Assembly (NCBI RefSeq): GCF_025399895.1
Contig: NZ_JAODUA010000021.1
Span: forward strand, 1 to 64,000
From: Streptomyces sp. ASQP_92
GTDB lineage: Bacteria > Actinomycetota > Actinomycetes > Streptomycetales > Streptomycetaceae
DNA: 64,000 nt
Direction of reading: 5' to 3'
The notes under the pieces: model-generated
Database searches by the model: none
Seen by the model: only the letters and a program-made list of their open reading frames with translations
What the model was told of the DNA's origin: nothing
Shown here: one piece after another, positions 1 through 6,950 of the stretch
Numbering within the stretch: the stretch's first letter is position 1
Layout of the letters: each line of letters opens with the position of its first letter
Translations under genes and position numbers: made by a program

Positions 1-153
1 AATTGGGGATTCGCTTTCAGGTTTTCGCTTTCGCGTTTCCCTTTCGGCGTGGCCCGACTTTATCAGAGATTCTGAAGCCGGATTCCCGCCCCGATCAGGG
101 TTCCCATGCGACACGCGACCGTGTCGGGTTCCCGTTCAGGCGGGGACCTAAAC
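1..153. other. window edge, no gene recognised
   Basis: No convincing coding frame and no recognisable RNA gene. The stretch lies downstream of the leftward RNase J gene and its terminator. The reading frame that opens here on the plus strand is only the antisense of RNase J. A gene lying mostly outside the window cannot be excluded. Confidence 0.5.
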
Positions 154-158
154 CTACT

Positions 159-198
159 GGAGCGGGGCGCCTCGATGCAAATCGAGGCGCCCCGCTCC
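159..198 (-). terminator. terminator of RNase J gene
   Basis: Perfect 18-bp inverted repeat (159-176 with 181-198) around a 4-nt loop, starting 17 nt after the RNase J stop codon. It has no strong T-tract on either side, as is usual for Streptomyces terminators. Position and stability make it the end of the dapA-RNase J transcript. Confidence 0.85.
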
Positions 199-215
199 GG
201 AGGTACGTCGTGGGG

Positions 216-1901
216 TCAGACCTCGACGACCACGGGAAGGATCATCGGACGCCTGCGGTAGGTGTCCGAGACCCACTTGCCGACCGAACGGCGGATCAGC
301 TGCTGGAGCTGGTGCGGCTCGACGACACCGTCCTGGGCGGACCGGTTCAGCGCTTCCTCGATCTTGGAGACGACGGGACCGAACGCCGAGTCCTCGATGC
401 CGGAACCGCGGGCCTGGATGTGCGGGCCGCTGGTGATCTTGCCGCTGCTGGAGTCCACCACCACGTACACCGAGATGATGCCCTCGTCGCCGAGGATGCG
501 GCGGTCCTTGAGGGAGGACTCGGTGACGTCGCCGACCGAGAGGCCGTCGACGTACACGTATCCCGCCTGCACCTTGCCGACGATGCGCGCGGTGCCGTCG
601 ACCAGGTCGACGACCACGCCGTCCTCGGCGATGACGATGTGGTTCTTCGGGACGCCCGTGAGGGCTCCGAGCTCCGCGTTCGCCCGCAGGTGGCGCCATT
701 CGCCGTGGACCGGCATCAGGTTCTTCGGCTTGCAGATGTTGTAGAAGTACAGCAGCTCGCCGGCCGAGGCGTGGCCCGAGACGTGCACCTTGGCGTTGCC
801 CTTGTGGACGACGTTGGCGCCCCAGCGGGTCAGGCCGTTGATGACGCGGTAGACCGCGTTCTCGTTGCCCGGGATGAGCGACGACGCCAGGATCACGGTG
901 TCGCCCGGGACGATCCGGATCTGGTGGTCGCGGTTGGCCATGCGGGACAGCGCGGCCATCGGCTCGCCCTGCGAGCCCGTGCAGACGAGTACGACCTCGT
1001 CGTCCGGCAGGTCGTCGAGCGTCTTCACGTCGACGACGAGGCCGGCCGGGACCTTCAGGTAGCCGAGGTCGCGGGCGATGCCCATGTTGCGGACCATCGA
1101 GCGGCCGACGAAGGCGACCCTGCGGCCGTACTCGTGGGCGGCGTCCAGGATCTGCTGGATGCGGTGCACGTGGCTGGCGAAGCTGGCCACGATGATCCGC
1201 TTGTCCGCGTTGGCGAAGACGTTGCGCAGGACGTTGGAGATGTCCCGCTCCGGCGGCACGAAGCCGGGGACCTCGGCGTTGGTCGAGTCCGAGAGGAGGA
1301 GGTCGATGCCCTCTTCGCTCAGACGCGCGAACGCGTGCAGGTCGGTGAGGCGCCCGTCCAGCGGGAGCTGGTCCATCTTGAAGTCGCCGGTGGCGACGGC
1401 CAGGCCCGCGGGGGTGCGGATGGCCACCGCGAGGGCGTCCGGGATGGAGTGGTTGACCGCGATGAACTCGCAGTCGAAGGGGCCCAGGCGCTCGCGGTCG
1501 CCCTCGACGACCTCCAGCGTGTACGGGCGGATGCGGTGCTCCTGGAGCTTGGCCTCGATCAGCGCGAGGGTCAGCTTGGAGCCGATCAGCGGGATGTCCG
1601 GCTTCTCGCGGAGCAGGAACGGCACGCCGCCGATGTGGTCCTCGTGGCCGTGCGTCAGGACGATGCCCTCGATGTCGTCGAGGCGGTCCCTGATCGAGCT
1701 GAAGTCCGGCAGGATCAGGTCGATGCCGGGCTGCTCCTCCTCGGGGAAGAGGACGCCGCAGTCGACGATGAGCAGGCGGCCGTCGAACTCGAAGACGGTC
1801 ATGTTCCGGCCGATTTCGCCGAGACCGCCGAGCGGTGTGACGCGCAGGCCGTTCTTGGGAAGCTTCGGCGGGGTGCCGAGTTCGGGATGCGGATGACTCA
1901 A
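216..1901 (-). CDS. rnj: ribonuclease J
   Basis: 561-residue metallo-beta-lactamase/beta-CASP ribonuclease J, a 5'-to-3' exonuclease and endonuclease of mRNA decay and rRNA maturation in the cytoplasm. The zinc-binding HGHEDH motif is at residues 84-89, followed by a second conserved His (AVNHSIPD), SDSTNAE, the beta-CASP region (VCTGSQGEPMAAL) and GHASAGEL. The start chosen is TTG at 1901, preceded by GAGGAGAG. It gives the length usual for Streptomyces RNase J; the upstream in-frame codons to 1958 read through a hairpin and do not look conserved. It lies 126 nt downstream of dapA, in an arrangement (dapA then RNase J) also seen in mycobacteria. No anomaly apart from the rare start codon. 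Confidence 0.95.
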   Translation of the reverse strand: MSHPHPELGTPPKLPKNGLRVTPLGGLGEIGRNMTVFEFDGRLLIVDCGVLFPEEEQPGIDLILPDFSSIRDRLDDIEGIVLTHGHEDHIGGVPFLLREKPDIPLIGSKLTLALIEAKLQEHRIRPYTLEVVEGDRERLGPFDCEFIAVNHSIPDALAVAIRTPAGLAVATGDFKMDQLPLDGRLTDLHAFARLSEEGIDLLLSDSTNAEVPGFVPPERDISNVLRNVFANADKRIIVASFASHVHRIQQILDAAHEYGRRVAFVGRSMVRNMGIARDLGYLKVPAGLVVDVKTLDDLPDDEVVLVCTGSQGEPMAALSRMANRDHQIRIVPGDTVILASSLIPGNENAVYRVINGLTRWGANVVHKGNAKVHVSGHASAGELLYFYNICKPKNLMPVHGEWRHLRANAELGALTGVPKNHIVIAEDGVVVDLVDGTARIVGKVQAGYVYVDGLSVGDVTESSLKDRRILGDEGIISVYVVVDSSSGKITSGPHIQARGSGIEDSAFGPVVSKIEEALNRSAQDGVVEPHQLQQLIRRSVGKWVSDTYRRRPMILPVVVEV

Positions 1902-1919
1902 AAGACTCTCCTCACCACA

Positions 1920-1950
1920 CGCGCCACGTACCTGTAGGGCACGTGGCGCG
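1920..1950 (-). promoter_or_regulatory. 5'-UTR hairpin before RNase J
   Basis: Perfect 10-bp inverted repeat (1920-1929 with 1941-1950) with an 11-nt loop, in the dapA-RNase J gap. Its 3' foot lies six nucleotides before the RNase J Shine-Dalgarno sequence (1906-1913). It could be a terminator or attenuator of the dapA transcript, or a structure controlling RNase J translation or decay. The sequence shows the hairpin only; the role is inference. Confidence 0.55.
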
Positions 1951-2027
1951 TATGTCATTCGTGCACTTGCTGTTGTGTATGGGGTTTCGCGCGTTTTGCG
2001 GCGCGTATTCAGTTGTGAAGTCTGTGG

Positions 2028-2927
2028 TTAGAGCTGTACCCCACCGGCGGCCAGATCGAGCGCCAGCTGGCTGGATTCTTCCGGTGTGAGCTCGACCATG
2101 GGAAGGCGGAGCGGTCCGGCGGGCAGGCCCTGGAGGGCCAGCGCCGCCTTGGTGGTGATGACTCCCTGGGTACGGAACATGCCCGTGTAGACGGGGAGCA
2201 GCTGCTGGTGGATCTCAGTCGCCTTGCGTACGTCGCCCGCGAGGTGGGCGTCCAGGAGGGCGCGCAGCTCGGGGGTGACGAGGTGGCCGACCACGGAGAC
2301 GAAGCCGCAGGCGCCGACCGAGAGCAGGGGCAGGTTGAGCATGTCGTCACCGGAGTACCAGGCGAGGCCGGAGCGGGCGATGGCCCAGCTTGCCCGGCCG
2401 AGGTCGCCCTTGGCGTCCTTGTTGGCGACGATCCGGGGGTGCTCGGCGAGCCGTACCAGGGTCTCGGTGTCGATCGGGACGCCGCTGCGGCCGGGGATGT
2501 CGTACAGCATCACGGGGAGCTCGGTGGCGTCGGCGATGGCCGAGAAGTGCCGGAACAGGCCCTCTTGTGGGGGCTTGTTGTAGTACGGCGTGACGGCGAG
2601 CAGGCCGTGTGCGCCGGAGCGTTCGGCCGTTCGGGCGAGTTCGAGGGTGTGGCGGGTGTCGTTGGTGCCGATCCCGGCCACGACGTGGGCCCGGTCTCCG
2701 ACGGCCTCCAGTACGGCTCGTACGAGCTGGTCTTTCTCCGCGTCGCTGGTGGTCGGGGACTCGCCGGTGGTGCCGTTGACGATGAGTCCGTCGTTGCCTG
2801 CGTCGACCAGATGGGCCGCCAGTCGCTGGGCGCCGTCGAGGTCGAGTGCGCCGTCCGCCGTGAAGGGCGTGATCATGGCGGTGAGGACCCGCCCGAAGGG
2901 GGTCTGCGGAGTGGAGATCGGAGCCAT
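2028..2927 (-). CDS. dapA: 4-hydroxy-tetrahydrodipicolinate synthase
   Basis: 299-residue TIM-barrel aldolase condensing pyruvate with aspartate semialdehyde, the first committed step to diaminopimelate and lysine. Visible motifs are GTTGES (residues 52-57, active-site threonines), the LYDIPGRSG segment with the catalytic tyrosine near 142, and the Schiff-base lysine near 170 in IVANKDAKGD. The start is ATG at 2927. A GTG nine bases upstream (2936) is in frame but would make a rare TTA leucine codon the second codon, and the family normally begins MAPxSTPQTPFG. The ribosome site is weak. dapB, a later step, is 2 kb away on the same strand. Confidence 0.95.
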   Translation of the reverse strand: MAPISTPQTPFGRVLTAMITPFTADGALDLDGAQRLAAHLVDAGNDGLIVNGTTGESPTTSDAEKDQLVRAVLEAVGDRAHVVAGIGTNDTRHTLELARTAERSGAHGLLAVTPYYNKPPQEGLFRHFSAIADATELPVMLYDIPGRSGVPIDTETLVRLAEHPRIVANKDAKGDLGRASWAIARSGLAWYSGDDMLNLPLLSVGACGFVSVVGHLVTPELRALLDAHLAGDVRKATEIHQQLLPVYTGMFRTQGVITTKAALALQGLPAGPLRLPMVELTPEESSQLALDLAAGGVQL

Positions 2928-3384
2928 GGGTAACACGCTACTCGCTGCTCAGCGCCGGGTCCCCCCTCGGGGGCAGGTGGTAAAGGGAGCCCGGCACTGC
3001 CTGCTCGGGGGTTCAAGCAGTGCCGGGTCCGTTTGATCAGCCTAGATGAACTTCACGAAACGCCGCAATACGGACACTTTGCGCGGCGTATCCGCACATC
3101 TGTGCCGGTATGGGTCCTGGCGTCGTCCGGCAGGACGGCAGCCCCTCCGGTTCGCGCCGGGCGCGCGGGTCGAGGATCGGCCGCCGGCGGTCCGCGCGGG
3201 GTGCGCCGTCCGGACGCCGTCCACTGGACCGGGTCGGCGCGGGCGATGCCGCCCCTGACGGGCCGTCATCACATTCTTCGGCCAATTCGGGGAATTCGGG
3301 CACCAATCGACAGTGTCGTGCGTCTGTACCAGTAAGCAGCAGACAGTTCGACAGCCCCTCGAGTCCCCAAGGAGATGTGCCCCC
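2928..3384. other. intergenic region where thyX is usually found
   Basis: 457 bases with no supportable gene. Both strands have open frames from GC bias, but none resembles a known family and none carries the ThyX signature (RHRxxSxNExSxRY). The only clear structure is the inverted repeat at 2990-3027. The promoter of dapA and that of the rightward small gene at 3385 must lie here, but I see no clear -35/-10 pair. Confidence 0.5.
2990..3027 (-). terminator. inverted repeat upstream of dapA
   Basis: Perfect 11-bp inverted repeat (2990-3000 with 3017-3027), 16-nt loop, 63 nt upstream of the dapA start. Read leftward it is followed by CTCCCTTTACC, a weak T-rich tail. No leftward gene precedes it in this window. 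It could be the relic terminator of a lost leftward gene, a leader/attenuator of dapA, or a boundary element. Confidence 0.5.
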
Positions 3385-3624
3385 ATGTTCCGCCGGCGTG
3401 AGCCCGTTCCGTTCGCATTCGTCGCCGAGGCCGACCGCTACCGCAGCAACGTCGAGCCCCCGCCTCGCCAGCGTGCGAGCGCGGGTCAGCTCCTCGGCAG
3501 GACGCTGGTCGGGCTCACCGTGATAGCCGGGCTCACTGGCGCGCTGCTGTTCGGAATGCCCGCCATGCAGAGCCCGCAGGACCCCGGGCACAGTCAGCAG
3601 TCCGAGGCCTCCCAGGGCCGTTGA
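3385..3624 (+). CDS. small single-pass membrane protein, unknown
   Basis: 79 residues starting MFRRREPVPF. The ATG at 3385 has a good site (AAGGAG, 10 nt upstream). The charged N-terminal half ends in a transmembrane segment of about 20 residues (LLGRTLVGLTVIAGLTGALLF, near 40-60) and a short hydrophilic tail. I do not recognise a family. It precedes the PH-like membrane protein gene on the same strand by 125 nt, so the two may be co-transcribed. A small gene with this kind of N-terminus sits here in other Streptomyces as far as I recall. Confidence 0.7.
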   Translation: MFRRREPVPFAFVAEADRYRSNVEPPPRQRASAGQLLGRTLVGLTVIAGLTGALLFGMPAMQSPQDPGHSQQSEASQGR

Positions 3625-3749
3625 CCGCCGCTGACCGGCGCGGACGCGCCGACGCGCGCCCGGACCCCCGGAGGTGGCCGCACGGTGGCCTCCTCGGTAG
3701 CCTCACCCCGCACAGCCCAATCGAGCGTGCTTGTGAGTGAGGATCAGTC

Positions 3750-4310
3750 GTGCCCCTGCCCTTTCTGACGGCCGACCGCGCGGTCGACGCACCCGGTGAG
3801 TACTCCGACGACGTCGCCCTGCCCTTCGACGACCGCGACCGTTGGCGGCGGCCTTACCGGCCCGGTCCCTGGCGGGTCGGTGCGGCGGCGCTGCTGCTGC
3901 TCCTCGCCTCGTTCGTGCTGCTCGCCGCGGTGGTCATCGTGGCCGCCGGAGCGCCCGCGGCCGCGATCGTGGTCCTGGGCGTGGCCGTCCTGGTGATCGC
4001 CTCCGCGCTGCGGCTGCTGCGGGTCGGGGTGTGGGTCAGCCGGGCCGGGCTGCGCCGGGTCGCCTTCTTCACCACCACCACCGTGGCCTGGCCCCGGATC
4101 CGCGGCGTTCGCACGGTGCAGCAGCCGGTGCGCTGGCTGGGCCTGCCGCGCACCGTCCAGGGGCAGGCGCTGCTCGCCGAGCGGCAGGACGGCGAGACGC
4201 TCCCGCCGCTGCTCACCGACCACAACGCGGACTTCCTGGGCCGCGCCGAGGCGTTCGACCGGGCGGCCGATCTGCTGGAGGCGTGGGGCGACGAGTACCG
4301 CGCCGGCTGA
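3750..4310 (+). CDS. PH-like domain membrane protein
   Basis: 186 residues from GTG at 3750. Two adjacent transmembrane segments (about 43-65 and 68-90) are followed by a soluble domain with the pattern of bacterial PH-like proteins (VGVWVSRAGLRRVAFFTTTTVAWPRIRGVR...). In such proteins the domain begins right after the second helix and often reads as strand-turn-strand with a conserved W. It is probably a cytoplasmic-facing membrane protein of unknown function. It converges with the leftward gene ending at 4329, with only 18 nt between them and no clear terminator. Confidence 0.75.
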   Translation: MPLPFLTADRAVDAPGEYSDDVALPFDDRDRWRRPYRPGPWRVGAAALLLLLASFVLLAAVVIVAAGAPAAAIVVLGVAVLVIASALRLLRVGVWVSRAGLRRVAFFTTTTVAWPRIRGVRTVQQPVRWLGLPRTVQGQALLAERQDGETLPPLLTDHNADFLGRAEAFDRAADLLEAWGDEYRAG

Positions 4311-4328
4311 GCGGGCGGTCCTCGCGCT

Positions 4329-4781
4329 CTAGGCCCGGGCCGGCTTCCTGTCGTGCAGGGCGATCGCCCGCTGCATCGCCTTGCGGGCCCGGGGGGTGTC
4401 GCGGGCGTCCTGGTAGGCGACGGCGAGACGGAACCAGCAGCGCCAGTCGTCCGGCGCGTCCTCCGTCTCCTCCTTGCGCCGGGCGAAGACGGCGTCGGCC
4501 GAGTCACGGTCGACGCGGCCGCCCGGGCTGCGGACCAACTCGTCGACGGGCAGGCCGCCTTCGGCCTCCAGCTCCGTCGCGAGCCTGTTGGCCCGGGCCA
4601 CGAACCGCGTGTTGGCCCACAGGAACCAGATGCCGATGACGGGCAGGATCAGGACCGCCACGCCCAGGGTGACGGTGATCCAGGTGCCCTCTTCGAGGAG
4701 CCACACGCCGCGGCTGCCGGCCAGGACGAAGTAGAAGACCAGGACGGCGGCCGTGACGAGATAGGTGATTTTTGCGCGCAT
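4329..4781 (-). CDS. small membrane protein with TPR-like tail
   Basis: 150 residues: two transmembrane helices (about 5-25 and 35-55), a basic linker, then a soluble helical stretch ending in CWFRLAVAYQDARDTPRARKAMQRAIALHDR, which reads like one tetratricopeptide-type helix pair. No enzymatic motif. It starts 17 nt after the dapB stop, so it is very likely translated from the dapB transcript. Function unknown; a scaffold role would be a guess. Confidence 0.75.
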   Translation of the reverse strand: MRAKITYLVTAAVLVFYFVLAGSRGVWLLEEGTWITVTLGVAVLILPVIGIWFLWANTRFVARANRLATELEAEGGLPVDELVRSPGGRVDRDSADAVFARRKEETEDAPDDWRCWFRLAVAYQDARDTPRARKAMQRAIALHDRKPARA

Positions 4782-4798
4782 GAGGCCGACGGTGCCGC

Positions 4799-5551
4799 TC
4801 AGTTGAGGTCGAGGAAGTGTTCCAGGCCGAAGGTGAGGCCCGGAGTGGTCACCACGCGGCGGGCGCCGAGCAGGATGCCCGGCATGAAGCTGCTGTGGTG
4901 GAGGGAGTCGTGGCGCACGGTGAGGGTCTCGCCCTCGGCGCCGAGCAGTACTTCCTGGTGGGCCAGGAGGCCGCGCAGCCGCACCGCGTGCACGGGAACG
5001 CCGTCCACGTCGGCGCCGCGGGCGCCGTCGAGCGCCGTGGTGGTGGCGTCCGGCGCGGGGCCGACCCCCGCCTCGGCGCGGGCGGCCGCGATGAGCTGGG
5101 CGGTGCGCGTGGCGGTGCCGGAGGGGGCGTCCACCTTGTTGGGGTGGTGCAACTCGACGACCTCGACGGATTCGAAGTACGGGGCGGCGAGCTGGGCGAA
5201 CTTCATCGTCAGGACGGCGCCGATGGAGAAGTTCGGGGCGATGAGCACCCCGGTCGCCGGCGAGGCGGCGAGCCAGGTGCCGAGCTGCGCGAGGCGGTCC
5301 TCGGTCCAGCCCGTGGTGCCGACGACGGCGTGGATTCCGTGGCGTACACAGAACTCCAGGTTGTCCATCACCGAGGCGGGGGTGGTCAGTTCGACCGCGA
5401 CCTGGGCGCCGCTCTCGGCGAGCGTCTCCAGCGTGTCGCCGCGGCCGAGGGCCGCGACCAGCTCCATGTCCTCGGCGGCCTCCACGGCTCGTACCGCCTC
5501 GGAGCCGATCCGGCCCTTGGCTCCGAGGACCGCCACGCGCAGCTTGCTCAT
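4799..5551 (-). CDS. dapB: 4-hydroxy-tetrahydrodipicolinate reductase
   Basis: 250 residues. NAD(P)H-dependent reduction of hydroxy-tetrahydrodipicolinate, the step after DapA. The Rossmann glycine motif is GAKGRIG (10-16). The substrate-binding and catalytic signature ELHHPNKVDAPSGTA is present (near 133-147), with its paired histidines and lysine. Ribosome site AAGGA ten bases before ATG 5551. The gene begins 19 nt after the M16 peptidase gene, so it belongs to the rpsO-pnp-peptidase-dapB leftward cluster, an arrangement typical of Streptomyces. Confidence 0.95.
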   Translation of the reverse strand: MSKLRVAVLGAKGRIGSEAVRAVEAAEDMELVAALGRGDTLETLAESGAQVAVELTTPASVMDNLEFCVRHGIHAVVGTTGWTEDRLAQLGTWLAASPATGVLIAPNFSIGAVLTMKFAQLAAPYFESVEVVELHHPNKVDAPSGTATRTAQLIAAARAEAGVGPAPDATTTALDGARGADVDGVPVHAVRLRGLLAHQEVLLGAEGETLTVRHDSLHHSSFMPGILLGARRVVTTPGLTFGLEHFLDLN

Positions 5552-5570
5552 TCGCTTGATTCCTTAGGGG

Positions 5571-6950
5571 TTACGAGACCGCTTCGTGGAGGCGGTCGGC
5601 CTGCTTGTCCTTCAGCGGGCCGATGACGGACAGCGAGGGACGCTGCCCCAGGACATCACGTGCCACCTCGCGGACGTCGTCCGGGGTGACCTCGGCCATC
5701 CGGGCCAGCATGTCGTCGACCGACATCTGATCGCCCCAGCACAGCTCGCTCTTGCCGATGCGGTTCATCAGCGCGCCGGTGTCCTCCAGGCCGAGCACGG
5801 TGGAGCCGGAGAGCTGGCCGATCGCGCGCCCGATCTCGTCGTCCGTCAGGCCCTCGTTCGCGACGCGGTCCAGTTCGTCGCGGCAGATCTTCAGGACGTC
5901 GTGGACCTGGCTGGGGCGACAGCCCGCGTACACGCCGAACAGGCCGCAGTCGGCGAAGCCCGAGGTGTAGGAGTAGACGCTGTAGGCCAGGCCGCGCTTC
6001 TCGCGGACCTCCTGGAACAGGCGCGAGGACATGCCGCCGCCCAGGGCCGTGTTGAGGACCCCGAGCGCCCAGCGGCGCTCGTCGGTGCGGGCCAGGCCCG
6101 GCATGCCGAGGACCACATGGGCCTGCTCCGTGCGGCGGTTGAGGATTTCCATCCGGCCCGCGGCCTTGAGGGTGCGGGCGCCGCTGCGCGGGGCGAGGGG
6201 GACGGCGTCCGTGCGGGACAGCGCGCCGGCCTTCTCGAAGGCCTTGCGGACCTGGCGTACGACGGTGGCGTGGTCGACGTTTCCGGCGGCCGCGACGACC
6301 AGGTGGCGGGGATCGTAGTGCTTCTTGTAGAAGCGCGAGATCTGCGCCTGGGTGAGCGCGTTGATGGTGTCGACGGTGCCGAGGACCGGGCGGCCGAGGG
6401 GGGTGTCGCCGAGCATGGTGTGCGCGAACAGGTCGTGCACGCAGTCGCCCGGGTCGTCCTCGGTCATCGCGATCTCTTCGAGGATGACGCCGCGTTCGGC
6501 GTCGATGTCCTCGGCGAGGATCAGCGAGTCGGTCAGCATGTCGCACACGACGTCGATGGCCAGCGGCAGATCGGTGTCGAGCACCCGCGCGTAGTAGCAG
6601 GTGTACTCCTTCGCCGTGAAGGCGTTCATCTCTCCGCCGACCGCGTCGAGCGCGGAGGAGATGTCGAGGGCGCTGCGCTTGTGGGTGCCCTTGAAGAGGA
6701 GGTGTTCCAGGTAGTGGGTGGCTCCGTTGAGCGTCGGTGTCTCGTCGCGCGAACCCACCTGGACCCAGATGCCGAAGGTCGCGGACCGTACGGAGGGAAG
6801 GGTTTCGGTGACGACCCTGAGGCCGCCGGGGAGGGTCGTGCGGCGCACGGTGCCGATGCCGCCCTGGCCCTTCAGAAGCGTTTGGGTACGGGCGACGGCC
6901 CGCCCCTTCGAAGAGGGGCGGGCCGTCGTCGCGGAACTACGGGACGTCAC
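5571..6950 (-). CDS. M16 family zinc metallopeptidase
   Basis: 459 residues. The inverted zinc motif HYLEH is at 79-83, and the third ligand is the glutamate near 159 in ERGVILEEI, 76 residues on, as in pitrilysin and mitochondrial-processing-peptidase beta subunits. The C-terminal half carries the usual inactive M16_C domain (RGLAYSVYSY...). The GTG start at 6950 overlaps the pnp TGA (GTGA), indicating translational coupling. It probably degrades peptides in the cytoplasm; the physiological substrate is unknown. The PNPase/M16 gene pair is common in Gram-positive bacteria. Confidence 0.92.
   Translation of the reverse strand: MTSRSSATTARPSSKGRAVARTQTLLKGQGGIGTVRRTTLPGGLRVVTETLPSVRSATFGIWVQVGSRDETPTLNGATHYLEHLLFKGTHKRSALDISSALDAVGGEMNAFTAKEYTCYYARVLDTDLPLAIDVVCDMLTDSLILAEDIDAERGVILEEIAMTEDDPGDCVHDLFAHTMLGDTPLGRPVLGTVDTINALTQAQISRFYKKHYDPRHLVVAAAGNVDHATVVRQVRKAFEKAGALSRTDAVPLAPRSGARTLKAAGRMEILNRRTEQAHVVLGMPGLARTDERRWALGVLNTALGGGMSSRLFQEVREKRGLAYSVYSYTSGFADCGLFGVYAGCRPSQVHDVLKICRDELDRVANEGLTDDEIGRAIGQLSGSTVLGLEDTGALMNRIGKSELCWGDQMSVDDMLARMAEVTPDDVREVARDVLGQRPSLSVIGPLKDKQADRLHEAVS

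Noticed and set aside
2925..2936. GTG start for dapA with TTA as second codon (bldA-type control)
   Set aside because: The ATG three codons on matches the family N-terminus; neither start has a good ribosome site, so TTA control is unsupported.
3037..3591. 184-codon leftward open frame upstream of dapA, as a thyX remnant
   Set aside because: No ThyX signature or similarity by eye, and it overlaps the better-supported rightward gene at 3385.
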